Origin: Gammaproteobacteria bacterium | Lineage (GTDB): Bacteria > Pseudomonadota > Gammaproteobacteria > Nevskiales > Nevskiaceae | Length of the DNA: 64,000 nucleotides | Assembly: GCA_022599775.1 (NCBI GenBank) | Contig: JAHZLQ010000041.1 | Coordinates: 1 to 64,000, forward strand | Reading direction: 5' to 3' | Shown here: positions 17,257-27,272 of the stretch, in pieces | Numbering within the stretch: position 1 is the first letter of the stretch | Layout of the letters: every line of letters begins with the position of its first letter | Made by a program: the position numbers and the translations under genes | Notes under the pieces: model-generated | The model's database searches: none | The model's input: the letters and a program-made list of their open reading frames with translations, nothing else | What the model was told of the DNA's origin: nothing

Positions 17257-17877
17257 TCAGGTACTCCGGCTGGGCAGATGGACGATGATCGACTCACCCG
17301 ATGTTACGCGGTCGCCGGCCTTGACTGCGAGGCGCGACGCCTCCGGCAGCAGCAATTCCACTTCCAGCGCGAAACGTCGTGCCCCGCTGCGACGACCGTG
17401 GCCGACGCGCTGGCCGTAGCCGTAACCCAGCGGTCGCTGGCCCAGCATCGATCCGCAGGTGATGCACAGGGCGATGTCCTCGCCTTCATCGGTGCGCACC
17501 CAGGACGAACAGCGGCCGCGGCTGGCATGTGGTGGTTCGCGCAGCACACCTTCAACCGGCGCGCGCAAGGCATAGCCGCCAAACGGATTGACACGGATGC
17601 GCACCGACAGCGCGGAGCGATCCAGCACCGAGCAACTGCGATCGCCGACCGAGATCACGCGCCCGCTGACCGGGGACACCACGCTCAGGGCAGACGCCGG
17701 GATGTTGCGCTCGGGTTCCTGAAAGAAACCCGCGACCAGCGCTACGCCCAGCACCGCGAACGTCGCCACCAGCGGATGTCCGTGCGACAGCACCACGGAC
17801 GAGGCGGCCAGCAGGAACGTCAGCGGCAGCCAGCCCTCCCGGGCCATGCCGAGCATCGGCAGAAAGGATCGCTGCAT
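17257..17877 (-). CDS. psd: phosphatidylserine decarboxylase (Psd)-family protein with catalytic residues lost
   Basis: A 206-residue protein in the position of short-form psd, between ilvC and pssA. The family frame is recognisable: AREGW (12-16), two N-terminal membrane segments, FFQEPERNIP for the usual FFRDP.R.IP, the Pro/Gly block at 68-74, and the C-terminal LLLPE...V.AGD.V..GE. However, the three residues of the self-processing and catalytic triad are all changed. Asp of PADG is Ser71 (SPVSG), His of the D/N-V-H motif is Tyr102 (PFGGYALR), and Gly-Ser of FGSR is Ala-Leu (FALE, 169-172). The segment with the conserved NER is also missing. The reading frame is intact, so this reads as a retained pseudoenzyme rather than a decayed gene. 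Confidence 0.8.
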   Translation of the reverse strand: MQRSFLPMLGMAREGWLPLTFLLAASSVVLSHGHPLVATFAVLGVALVAGFFQEPERNIPASALSVVSPVSGRVISVGDRSCSVLDRSALSVRIRVNPFGGYALRAPVEGVLREPPHASRGRCSSWVRTDEGEDIALCITCGSMLGQRPLGYGYGQRVGHGRRSGARRFALEVELLLPEASRLAVKAGDRVTSGESIIVHLPSRST

Positions 17878-17927
17878 ACGATCGATTCAGCGCGGGAGGG
17901 TGGCCAGGGAGGGCTTGATCGAACCGA

Positions 17928-18995
<1,068 letters not shown>

Positions 18996-19496
18996 CTAGC
19001 TGCTCTGTGCGAGAACCGCGGCGCCAGGCTCGATCGCAGCCACACCACTGCGCACGACCTCCAGCACCTGCGTGACACGCGATACTTCCTTGAGAAAGTC
19101 GCTCACTTCAGGGCCGGTTCCACTGATCTGGACCGTGCGGGTGGTTTCGGACTCGTCGAGGATGAAGCCGCGATAGCGGCGCACGCATTCGACGAAGGTC
19201 TTGGCGGATTGACGATCGACCGCGACCTTGAGCATCAGCAGCTCGCATTCCAGATGATCGCGGCGCGTCAGGTCGGCGACTTCAACCACGTCGACGAGCT
19301 TGCGCGACTGCTTGATGATCTGGTCGATCACGGCGTCCGAACCCTCGGTCACCAAGGTGATCCGGGAGATGGTCGATTCGTGAGTCGGGGCCACGGTCAG
19401 CGACTCGATGTTGTAGCCACGAGACGAGAACATGCCCGCAACGCGCGCGAGCGCGCCCGCTTCGTTCTGCAGCAGGATCGAGAGGATGTGACGCAT
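18996..19496 (-). CDS. ilvH: acetolactate synthase small (regulatory) subunit
   Basis: A 166-residue regulatory subunit. The N-terminal ACT domain (MRHILSILLQNEAGALARV, MFSSRGYNIESLTV) binds valine for feedback inhibition, and the C-terminal part (RRDHLECELLMLKV) is the usual subunit tail. ATG 19496 gives the standard N-terminus; the open frame is longer. The large catalytic subunit gene, normally just upstream, is missing: the next upstream gene is an unrelated oxygenase. The catalytic partner must be encoded elsewhere. Confidence 0.94.
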   Translation of the reverse strand: MRHILSILLQNEAGALARVAGMFSSRGYNIESLTVAPTHESTISRITLVTEGSDAVIDQIIKQSRKLVDVVEVADLTRRDHLECELLMLKVAVDRQSAKTFVECVRRYRGFILDESETTRTVQISGTGPEVSDFLKEVSRVTQVLEVVRSGVAAIEPGAAVLAQSS

Positions 19497-19585
19497 AGGG
19501 CGCGCAAAGTACTCGCCCGCCCCCCGCAAATCAAGCCCGAAGGCCAGTGACGAGGCGGCTTTGCGCGATTTGCCCCGGGCTCGGC

Positions 19586-20527
19586 TTACAGCAGGCGAAT
19601 TTCGCGCAAGCGCTGCATCAGGTAATCGTCTGCCGTGATCGGCTGGGGATAACGGTTCGGGTGCGCGGCGTCGACGCACTGCGGCAGCGTCTCGATCAGC
19701 AGCTCCGGGTTCGGATGCAGGAAGAACGGCACCGAGTAGCGCGAGCGTCGCGCCGCCGCGCCCACCGGGTTCACCACGCGATGCGTCGTCGACGGGAACA
19801 CGTGATTGCTCAGCCGTTGCAGCATGTCCCCGATATTGACCACGATCGCGTCCGGCGGCGGCGCCACCGCCAGCCAGTCACCTTCACGCGTCAGGATTTC
19901 GAGCCCGGCGTCGCTGGCGCCGACCAGCAAGGTGATCAAATTGATGTCCTCGTGGGCGCCGGCACGAACATTCGGCAGGTCCGTCCCGGTGAGTGGCGGA
20001 TAGTGCAGCGCCCGCAGGATCGAGTTGCCGTGATCGACGCGTGACTCGAACCAGTCCGGTTCCAGGCCCAGATGCTGGGCCAGAGCCGCCAGCACGCGCC
20101 GTCCGAGACCGTCCAGCGCGCAGTACAAGGCGTAGCCGGCCGAACGCACCGCCGGCACTTCGGCCGGCCACAGGTTCGGTGGCAGCTTCTCCCCGTACGG
20201 GGAACCCGGCCGCAACTCGCGGCCGATATGCCAGAACTCCTTGAGATCGGCGTGCTGCGCGTCCCTCGCGGTTTCGGTCTTGTACGGGGTATAGCCACGC
20301 GCCCCGCCACCGCCGGCCACGCGATAACGCAGCTTGATCGCCTCGGGCAGCTCGAAGAACGCGCGAAAGGCCGCGTAGGCTGCATCGATCAGTGCATCGG
20401 GAATCCCGTGCCCCTGCAGACAGCAGAATCCGTACTCGCGATAAGCACCGCCGAGTTCGGCGACGAAGCGCTCGCGATCGTGTTCGAGGCGACCGATGTC
20501 CAGAACCGGAACGGAACGCGCGTTCAT
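19586..20527 (-). CDS. 2-oxoglutarate/Fe(II)-dependent oxygenase, isopenicillin N synthase-like
   Basis: A 313-residue non-haem iron oxygenase. The N-terminal DIOX_N region (VPVLDIGRLEHDRERF) and the C-terminal jelly-roll are both present. Iron ligands are His and Asp of HEDINLITLL and the distal His of TTHRVVNP; the co-substrate Arg-x-Ser is in RYSVPFF. The substrate is unknown. The start overlaps the trmJ stop by four bases (ATGA), so the two are translationally coupled. Secondary-metabolite enzymes share this fold, but no such cluster is nearby. Confidence 0.88.
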   Translation of the reverse strand: MNARSVPVLDIGRLEHDRERFVAELGGAYREYGFCCLQGHGIPDALIDAAYAAFRAFFELPEAIKLRYRVAGGGGARGYTPYKTETARDAQHADLKEFWHIGRELRPGSPYGEKLPPNLWPAEVPAVRSAGYALYCALDGLGRRVLAALAQHLGLEPDWFESRVDHGNSILRALHYPPLTGTDLPNVRAGAHEDINLITLLVGASDAGLEILTREGDWLAVAPPPDAIVVNIGDMLQRLSNHVFPSTTHRVVNPVGAAARRSRYSVPFFLHPNPELLIETLPQCVDAAHPNRYPQPITADDYLMQRLREIRLL

Positions 20528-21288
20528 GCGTCCAGCTTGCGCTCCACGCAGGTCAGAATGCCGCGCAGAATGCTGAGTTCGTCGTCGTCCGGTGCGGCGC
20601 GCGAATACAGGCGCCGCAGGCGCAGCGGCAATCGCCGTGGATTGTCCGCGGCCATGAAGCCGATGCGGATCACCACGCGGTTCAGATGCTCGTAGAACAG
20701 CTCCATGCCGGCCTGCGGTGCCGGCCGGTGCACCTCGGCCGGTACCGGCCTCAGCGCCAGCACGGCCTGCCGCAGTTCGTAACTCATCACCTGCACGGAA
20801 GCCGCCAGGTTCAGCGAGCTGAATTCGGGGTTGGCAGGGATTTCGATGGCCTCGTGGCAATAGCCGAGCTGCTGGTTGGTGAGGCCGACGCGCTCGGGAC
20901 CAAATAACAATGCGATCGGGCCGGGCACCGCTTGCGCGGCCACATCCTCGGCGAAGCGACACGGCGAGGTGAATGGCACCGACAGATCGCGGCGGCGCGC
21001 CGTGGTGGCGTAGACGCGGGTGCAGTCCGCCACCGCGTCGGCAATATCCGGGTGCACGCGCGCCTGTTCGAGCACACTGGCGGCGCTCGACGCCATGGCC
21101 ACGGACTGCGCGTCCGGCAGCTGGCGCGGCGCCACCAGGCGCAGATCGGTCAGCCCCATCGTCAGCATGGCGCGCGCCGCAGCGCCGATATTGCCGGGGT
21201 GCTGCACGCCCACCAACACGATGCGGATTCGTGACAGCGCGGCGGCAATCTCCCCGGCGCGCGTGCCGTCGTCGGTTTCCATGGTCAT
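20524..21288 (-). CDS. trmJ: tRNA (cytidine/uridine-32-2'-O)-methyltransferase
   Basis: A 254-residue SPOUT methyltransferase that methylates the ribose at position 32 of several tRNAs. Motif 1 is HPGNIGAAARAM, motif 2 LLFGPERVGLTN and motif 3 IPANPEFSSLNLAASVQ, which form the knotted SAM site. It is divergent from suhB with only 38 bases between starts, the same arrangement as in Escherichia coli. A TATCCT -10-like hexamer lies at 21294-21299 in that gap. Confidence 0.95.
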   Translation of the reverse strand: MTMETDDGTRAGEIAAALSRIRIVLVGVQHPGNIGAAARAMLTMGLTDLRLVAPRQLPDAQSVAMASSAASVLEQARVHPDIADAVADCTRVYATTARRRDLSVPFTSPCRFAEDVAAQAVPGPIALLFGPERVGLTNQQLGYCHEAIEIPANPEFSSLNLAASVQVMSYELRQAVLALRPVPAEVHRPAPQAGMELFYEHLNRVVIRIGFMAADNPRRLPLRLRRLYSRAAPDDDELSILRGILTCVERKLDA

Positions 21289-21326
21289 TCTGCTATCCTA
21301 CGCGGCCATTTACCGCATCTTTTCCA

Positions 21327-22121
21327 ATGCATCCGTTGGTCAATATCGCCGTGACCGCCGCCCGTGCGGCCGGCAATTTCATACTGCGACATTCCGAGCG
21401 TGTCGAATCGCTCAATGTACAGACCAAGGGTGCCAGCGATTTCGTGTCCGAAGTGGATCGCGGCGCGGAAGCGGAGATCATCCGCACGATCCGCCGCTAC
21501 TACCCGGATCACGCAATTCTCGCAGAGGAAGGCGGCGGCAGCGAAGTCCACCCGGACGATGCCGAGTACACCTGGATCATCGATCCGCTCGACGGCACCA
21601 CCAATTTCCTGCATCGCGTACCGCAGTACTGCGTCTCGATCGGTATCGTCCGGCGCGGCGTGGTCGAACACGGCGTGATCTACGCGCCGGAACCCGGCGA
21701 TCTGTACACCGCGTCCAAGGGCAGCGGCGCGCAGCTCAACAATCGCCGACTGCGCTGCAGCCGCACCAAGACGCTGGACGAAGCGCTGATCGGCACCGGC
21801 ATGCCGATCCGCAATCCGGAACGGCGCGAGATCTACATGCCGATGCTGGGCAATGTGCTCGACAGCACTGCGGGGATCCGCCGCCCCGGTTCGGCCGCTC
21901 TCGATCTGGCCTACGTGGCCGCGGGGCGCTTCGACGGCTTCTGGGAGCTTGGCCTCAAGCCCTGGGACATCGCGGCCGGCATCCTCATGGTGCAGGAAGC
22001 CGGCGGCGTGGTCAGCGAGCTGTACGGCCGCGATGATGTGCTCGCCACCGGCAATGTCGTGGCGGCCAACGTCAAACTGCATGGCCCGCTGCTGTCCCTG
22101 CTGCGTAGCGACGCCGCCTAG
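21327..22121 (+). CDS. suhB: inositol-1-monophosphatase family protein
   Basis: A 264-residue, Mg-dependent inositol monophosphatase fold, the expected SuhB length. Metal ligands are in EEGG (near 70), WIIDPLDGTTNFLH (near 85-98) and KPWDIAAG (near 212). In enterobacteria SuhB also joins the rRNA antitermination complex; whether that holds here is inference. ATG 21327 is chosen over a longer frame that runs back through the divergent trmJ gene. The CNNM transporter gene follows after 23 bases. Confidence 0.94.
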   Translation: MHPLVNIAVTAARAAGNFILRHSERVESLNVQTKGASDFVSEVDRGAEAEIIRTIRRYYPDHAILAEEGGGSEVHPDDAEYTWIIDPLDGTTNFLHRVPQYCVSIGIVRRGVVEHGVIYAPEPGDLYTASKGSGAQLNNRRLRCSRTKTLDEALIGTGMPIRNPERREIYMPMLGNVLDSTAGIRRPGSAALDLAYVAAGRFDGFWELGLKPWDIAAGILMVQEAGGVVSELYGRDDVLATGNVVAANVKLHGPLLSLLRSDAA

Positions 22122-22144
22122 CACCGAATCCCGCCGTATCCCCG

Positions 22145-23455
22145 ATGGACAACTGGCTGCTGATGCTCGGCGCACTGCTGTTGGTGCTGCTGAACGGTTT
22201 CTTCGTCGCCGCCGAGTTCGCGATCGTCAAGCTGCGCCTGACGCAGGCCGAGGAGCTGGCCGAGGACGGCGGCATTTTCGCGCGCGTGCTGCGCAGCGTC
22301 CGCTCCAATCTGGACGCCTATCTTTCCGCATGCCAGCTCGGCATCACCCTGGCCTCGCTGGGCCTGGGCTGGATCGGCGAACCGGCGTTTGCGCGCGTGC
22401 TCGAACCGGCACTGGCCACACTCGGCGTGACTTCGCCCGAAGCGATTCATGGCACATCCTTCGCGCTGGCGTTCACGCTGATCTCCTTCCTGCACATCGT
22501 GCTCGGAGAACTCGCGCCCAAGTCCATCGCGATCCGCCACCCCTCATCGATCTCTCTGTGGACGGCGACGCCGCTGTTCCTGTTTCACTGGCTGGCCTAT
22601 CCCTTCATCCGTCTGCTCAACGGCAGTGCCAACCTGTTGCTGCGGGTGCTGGGCGTGGAGGTTGCGCACGAGGGCGACGAAGCGCATTCGGCCGATGAGA
22701 TCAAGAAGGTGTTGCTGGCCAGCCATCGTCACGGCGAACTCACGCGCCAGGAAACGCACTGGCTGACCAATGCCCTGGAAATCTCCGATCTGGCGACCGG
22801 CGATCTGATGAGGCCCTGGTCCGACGCGGTGATACTCGATGTGGACATGCCGCTGCCGGAGATTGCGCGCATCGCCGCCCGCTACCGCTTCTCGCGCTAT
22901 CCGGTGTGTGAGGATGGACGCGAAAACCCGGTCGGCTTGCTGCTGTTCAAGGACTTGTTCGCAGCCCTGCAGGAGCGCCCCGACCTCACTGACGTGCGCG
23001 AAGTCATGCGCGACATCCCGGTGGTCAGCCGCGACGATTCGGCCGCCGGCCTGTTCCGCCGCTTCCTGCGCGGTCATCCGCATTTCGCGCTGGTGGTGGA
23101 TCGGCGCGGCGGTCCGCTCGGCTTCGTCACCTTCGATCACGTGCTCGACGTGCTGTTCGGCCGTGTCCAGGATGAATTCCGCCGTGCACGCGACGACTGG
23201 AAGCTCGCGCCGGACGGCAGTTACGAAGGCCGGGGCACCCTGCCGATCATCACCCTGGAGCGACTGATCGGCCACGAAATCGAATCTGGTGAGGCCGACA
23301 GCGTCGGCGGCCTGGTCATGCAGCATCTGGACCGTGTGCCGCACAACGGCGACACCGCCGAGTTCGACGACATGTGCATCGAAGTCCTGGAAATGGAAGG
23401 CCCGCGGGTCGAACGCGTGCGCCTCAGAATCCAACCCCGTACCCGCAACGATTGA
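22145..23455 (+). CDS. CNNM/CBS-domain transporter, CorB/HlyC-type
   Basis: A 436-residue membrane protein. The DUF21/CNNM domain with about four helices (1-190; [37 protein letters not shown]) is followed by two CBS domains (about 210-335) and a CorC/HlyC C-terminal domain (about 350-430). Relatives move or sense Mg2+/Co2+ and are often mislabelled haemolysins. It is probably co-transcribed with suhB. Confidence 0.92.
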   Translation: MDNWLLMLGALLLVLLNGFFVAAEFAIVKLRLTQAEELAEDGGIFARVLRSVRSNLDAYLSACQLGITLASLGLGWIGEPAFARVLEPALATLGVTSPEAIHGTSFALAFTLISFLHIVLGELAPKSIAIRHPSSISLWTATPLFLFHWLAYPFIRLLNGSANLLLRVLGVEVAHEGDEAHSADEIKKVLLASHRHGELTRQETHWLTNALEISDLATGDLMRPWSDAVILDVDMPLPEIARIAARYRFSRYPVCEDGRENPVGLLLFKDLFAALQERPDLTDVREVMRDIPVVSRDDSAAGLFRRFLRGHPHFALVVDRRGGPLGFVTFDHVLDVLFGRVQDEFRRARDDWKLAPDGSYEGRGTLPIITLERLIGHEIESGEADSVGGLVMQHLDRVPHNGDTAEFDDMCIEVLEMEGPRVERVRLRIQPRTRND

Positions 23456-23643
23456 ACCGTTCGGCGGTTAGGCTGGACTTTGGCGCCCAATGCGTTCACC
23501 GTGGTCGGGCATACGTTTCAAGCAGTGTCGTCAGCGCAGTGTCTCGCCGCTGTCAGCGGCGGGTTCCAATCCCGGATGTGCTCTTGTTTCGTCTGTCCAG
23601 TACCGGGCTGGGTTCCCGTCTTCAATGCAATAGGATGTATTTC

Positions 23644-23856
23644 ATGAGTAATGTTTCCAGCGGCAGTGTGAAGTGGTTCAACGACGCCAAGGGCTTTGGC
23701 TTCATCACACCGTCTGACGGTGGCGAAGATCTGTTCGCGCACTTCAAAGAGATTCAGGGCGACGGCTTCAAGAGCCTTGCCGAAGGCCAGCAGGTCGAGT
23801 TCGTTGCAGCCCGTGGCCCCAAGGGCATGCAGGCGACGCAGATCCGTCCCGTCTGA
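23644..23856 (+). CDS. cold-shock protein (CspA family)
   Basis: A 70-residue single cold-shock domain with RNP1 KGFGFI and RNP2 LFAHF, binding single-stranded RNA and DNA. ATG 23644 is preferred to the in-frame ATG at 23635 because AGGA (23632-23635) is then correctly spaced and the length is the family norm. About 190 bases of leader precede it, with a perfect CGCCGCTG/CAGCGGCG hairpin (23545-23561). Long structured leaders are usual for csp genes. A strong terminator follows. Confidence 0.95.
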   Translation: MSNVSSGSVKWFNDAKGFGFITPSDGGEDLFAHFKEIQGDGFKSLAEGQQVEFVAARGPKGMQATQIRPV

Positions 23857-23877
23857 ACGACGTCGGACGTAAATAAA

Positions 23878-23903
23878 CCGCGGCTTCGGCCGCGGTTTTT
23901 TTT
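23878..23903 (+). terminator. rho-independent terminator after the csp gene
   Basis: The stem CCGCGGC/GCCGCGG closed by a TTCG tetraloop is followed by eight T residues (23896-23903). The A-rich left flank may let it serve the convergent secF gene as well. Confidence 0.95.
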
Positions 23904-23938
23904 GTGCCTGACGATCAGGCGAAAGCGCCGCGAACCGG

Positions 23939-24874
23939 CTACGGCATATCGTCAATCTCGCCCTTCTGCTCGGGCGGCAGCAAATCTTCGCGCGACACGC
24001 CCAGCATCAGCGTCAGGGCGCTGGCGACGAACACCGAGGAGTAGGTTCCGGCGACGATGCCGACGATCAATGCGGTGGCGAAACCGCGGATGGTCTCCCC
24101 GCCCAACAGCAGCAGCGCCGTCAGCACCACGATCGTGGTCAGACCGGTGTTGATGGTGCGTGCCAGGGTCTGGTTGACGGCGTTGTTGATGACCTCCGCC
24201 GAGGTTTCGGTGCGGCTGGCGATGAAGTTCTCGCGCACGCGGTCGAACACCACGATGGAGTCGTTCAGGGAATAGCCGATCACCGCCAGCACCGCGGCAA
24301 GCACCGTCAGGTCGAACTCCGTACCGGTGATCGCGAAGTAGCCGATCACCACCACGGCATCGTGGACCAGGGCCAGCACCGCGCCGAGCGAGAATTTCCA
24401 TTCGAAGCGGAACGACACGTAGATCAGGATCAGCAGCAGGGCGACGATCATCGCCAGCGACCCGTCGACCGCCAGTTCGTCACCGACCTGCGAACTGACG
24501 AAGGCGAAGCTGCGCACTTCCAGATCGGGCGCGTTCTGGCTGAGCACGCCCAGAAGATCGTTGCGGACCTCGTTGTCCTGCGCACCTTCACCGTTCGGTG
24601 CCAGACGAATCAGCACATCGCTGCGCGTGCCGAAGTATTGGACCTGGGCACCGGCGAATTCACTGTCATCCAGCGAAGCACGCACTTCGGACAGGTCCAC
24701 CGCCTCGGGATAGCGCACTTCCACCAGATAGCCACCGGTGAAGTCGATCCCGAAATTCAGGCCCTTGATCAGCACCGCCGCCAACGAACCGACGATCAGC
24801 ACGGCCGAGATCACGAACATGGCGCGCCGACGCGACATCCAGTCGATCTTCGGCGCTCGAGAGAAATAACGCAT
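23939..24874 (-). CDS. secF: protein translocase subunit SecF
   Basis: A 311-residue inner-membrane RND-like protein that with SecD uses the proton motive force to assist Sec export. It has six helices with a large periplasmic loop after helix 1. Diagnostic blocks are NFGIDFTGGYLVEVRYP (near 43-60) and the helix 4-6 region with VLAVIGYSLNDSIVVFDRVREN. It follows secD after 11 bases in the yajC-secD-secF operon. Confidence 0.97.
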   Translation of the reverse strand: MRYFSRAPKIDWMSRRRAMFVISAVLIVGSLAAVLIKGLNFGIDFTGGYLVEVRYPEAVDLSEVRASLDDSEFAGAQVQYFGTRSDVLIRLAPNGEGAQDNEVRNDLLGVLSQNAPDLEVRSFAFVSSQVGDELAVDGSLAMIVALLLILIYVSFRFEWKFSLGAVLALVHDAVVVIGYFAITGTEFDLTVLAAVLAVIGYSLNDSIVVFDRVRENFIASRTETSAEVINNAVNQTLARTINTGLTTIVVLTALLLLGGETIRGFATALIVGIVAGTYSSVFVASALTLMLGVSREDLLPPEQKGEIDDMP

Positions 24875-24885
24875 GAATATTCTCC

Positions 24886-26745
24886 TTACACCGGAAGATC
24901 GGTGAGACGCTGCTTGCGCCCGTACGTGAGTTCAACCAGCGAACGCGAGCCGATGATGGCCGTGAACATCGAGGTCAGAATGCCGATCGACAGCGTCACC
25001 GCGAAACCCTGCACCGGGCCGGTGCCGAGGGCGAACAGCACCACCGCGGCGATCAGGGTGGTGATCTGCGAGTCTGCGATGGTGAGGAAGGCGCGGTCGT
25101 AGCCGGCGCTGATCGCCTCGCGCGGACTGCGCCCGCCGAACAGTTCCTCGCGCACACGCTCGTAAATGAGCACGTTGGCGTCCACCGCCATGCCCAGCGT
25201 CAGCACGATGCCGGCGATGCCGGGCAGGGTCAGCGTGGCCTGAATCAGCGACATCGCCGCCACCACCAGCACCAGGTTGGTCATCAGCGCGATGCCGGCA
25301 AAGATGCCGAATACGCGGTAGTAGACCGCCATGTAGGCCACGACCAGCAGAAAGCCGATCAGCGCCGCCATGAAGCCCTTGTTGATGTTGTCGCGGCCCA
25401 GGCTCGGGCCGATGGTGCGTTCCTCGACGATCACGATCGGCGCGGCCAGCGCGCCGGCGCGCAATTGCAGCGCCAGGTCCTGGGCTTCCTTGCTGTCCAG
25501 CCCGGTGGTCTGAAAGCGCTTGCCGAAGATGCCGTTGATGGTGGCGACCGAAATCACTTCCTGCACGTCACGACGCTCGCGCATCGGCTCGCCCTTGGCG
25601 TTGTACGTGGTGGTGATCTGCGTTTCCTTGTAGAGCACCGCCATCGGCTTGCCGACGTTCTTCTGCGTGAAGTCGAACATCTTGTCGGCGGCGCGGCCGT
25701 TGAGCGTGACCGACACCGCCGGCGAACCCGACTGCTGGTCGATGGTGGAGGTCGCATCCACGATCTGCGCGCCGGTGGCGATGACCTCGCGCTTGAGCAG
25801 CACCGGCTGGCCGTTGCGCTCATAGAACAGCTCGTCGCCGTACGGCACATTGCCGCTGGAAGCGGCGGCGTTGGCGTCGCCCTGGGTATCGACCGCGCGA
25901 TATTCCAGGGTGGCGGTCGCGCCCAGCAGGTCCTTGACGCGGGTGGTGTCCTGCACGCCCGGAAGCTCAACCACGATACGGTCCAGGCCTTGGCGCTGCA
26001 CGATCGGCTCGGCCACACCAAGCTGGTTGACGCGATTGCGCAGCGTCGTCAGGTTCTGCTTCACGGCGAAGTCGACGAGACGCTTGCTTTCGTCTTCGGT
26101 CACGCGCGCGATCAAGGTCGGTGCGGTGGCATCGCCGCCGCTGCTGAACTGCAGTTCCGGGAATTCGCCGCCGAGCACCGCTTCGGCCTGGTCGCGCAGA
26201 TCGTCGTTCTTGAACTGCAGAACCACGGAATCGCCCTGAATGTTGCGCCCGCTGTAACGGATGTCCTGATCGCGCAGAAATCGCGGCAGATCTTCCAGAT
26301 AGCGCGTCATCGCGGCCTTGAAGATATCGTCGGTGGCCACTTCGAGCAGGAAGTGCACACCGCCGCGCAGGTCCAGACCCAGCGCCATCGGCTGGGCACC
26401 GATGGCTTCCATCCAGGCCGGGGTCTTGGACGCCAGGTTCAGGGCAACGACGTAGTCGCGGCCCAGCCCCTGCTTGAGCGCGTCGGCCACATCGAGCTGC
26501 CGCTCCTCATCGGGCAGGCGGACAATCCACTGTCCGTCCTCGAGCGAGGATTCCAGCACTTCGGAACCGTCGGCCTTGAGCAGCGCGGCGACGCGGTCGC
26601 CGAAATCGGCGCTCAGCGGTTCGCCGTTCTGCCGGCTGACCTGCACGGCGGGGTCGTCACCATAGAGATTGGGCGCCGCGTAGAGCACGCCGAAGACCAC
26701 CGCCAGCAACAGCAGCAGCGTCTTCCACAGGGGGTATGTGCGCAT
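24886..26745 (-). CDS. secD: protein translocase subunit SecD
   Basis: A 619-residue partner of SecF. After the first helix comes the long periplasmic P1 region typical of proteobacteria, beginning near LGLDLRGGVHFLLEV. The C-terminal five-helix RND block contains TLPGIAGIVLTLGMAVDANVLI and YERVREEL. The start lies six bases after the yajC stop, so yajC, secD and secF are one transcript. Confidence 0.97.
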   Translation of the reverse strand: MRTYPLWKTLLLLLAVVFGVLYAAPNLYGDDPAVQVSRQNGEPLSADFGDRVAALLKADGSEVLESSLEDGQWIVRLPDEERQLDVADALKQGLGRDYVVALNLASKTPAWMEAIGAQPMALGLDLRGGVHFLLEVATDDIFKAAMTRYLEDLPRFLRDQDIRYSGRNIQGDSVVLQFKNDDLRDQAEAVLGGEFPELQFSSGGDATAPTLIARVTEDESKRLVDFAVKQNLTTLRNRVNQLGVAEPIVQRQGLDRIVVELPGVQDTTRVKDLLGATATLEYRAVDTQGDANAAASSGNVPYGDELFYERNGQPVLLKREVIATGAQIVDATSTIDQQSGSPAVSVTLNGRAADKMFDFTQKNVGKPMAVLYKETQITTTYNAKGEPMRERRDVQEVISVATINGIFGKRFQTTGLDSKEAQDLALQLRAGALAAPIVIVEERTIGPSLGRDNINKGFMAALIGFLLVVAYMAVYYRVFGIFAGIALMTNLVLVVAAMSLIQATLTLPGIAGIVLTLGMAVDANVLIYERVREELFGGRSPREAISAGYDRAFLTIADSQITTLIAAVVLFALGTGPVQGFAVTLSIGILTSMFTAIIGSRSLVELTYGRKQRLTDLPV

Positions 26746-26751
26746 CTCGAA

Positions 26752-27084
26752 TCAGGCGGACTTCAGGCTGCCCTTGGGCAGGACGCCGGTAATTGCCTGA
26801 CGCTGCAGCTTGATCACGGTGTTGTCAGCGATCTCGACGGAGACGAAGTTCTCGCCCAGCGTCGTGACCTTGCCGGCCACGCCACCGGAGGTGACGACTT
26901 CATCACCGACCGCCAGCTTCTCCAGCAACTGCTTGTGTTCCTTGCTGCGCTTCATCTGCGGACGGATCAGCAGGAAGTAGAACAGCACGATCAGGGCGAT
27001 CGGCATCAACATCGAAACTAGCGGACTGCCCTGCTGCGGCGCGGCCGCCTGTGCATAGGCGGGGCTGAGAAAGAAATCCAGCAC
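26752..27084 (-). CDS. yajC: preprotein translocase subunit YajC
   Basis: A 110-residue protein with one membrane helix (SMLMPIALIVLFYFLLIRPQ, about 24-43) and a small cytoplasmic domain (KLAVGDEVVTSGGVAGKV). It is an auxiliary factor of SecDF. First gene of the operon; the tgt and queA genes that often precede it are not here. A divergent acyl-CoA dehydrogenase gene begins 188 bases away. Confidence 0.96.
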   Translation of the reverse strand: MLDFFLSPAYAQAAAPQQGSPLVSMLMPIALIVLFYFLLIRPQMKRSKEHKQLLEKLAVGDEVVTSGGVAGKVTTLGENFVSVEIADNTVIKLQRQAITGVLPKGSLKSA

Positions 27085-27272
27085 GGATACGACTCCCGAA
27101 ATAGAGTGAAAAGGTCTGAGCCCAGACCCCGTGGTGACGCGAAAGGTCGCGAATTATGCCACAGGCCGGCGGCTCGCCCGAATGCCCGCCCTGCCGGGCC
27201 GCAATGTCGGTCGAAGGCCTTGTGATAGCCTCCCGCGCAACACAATTCCCTTCCTTTTCGGAGACCCGTCCC

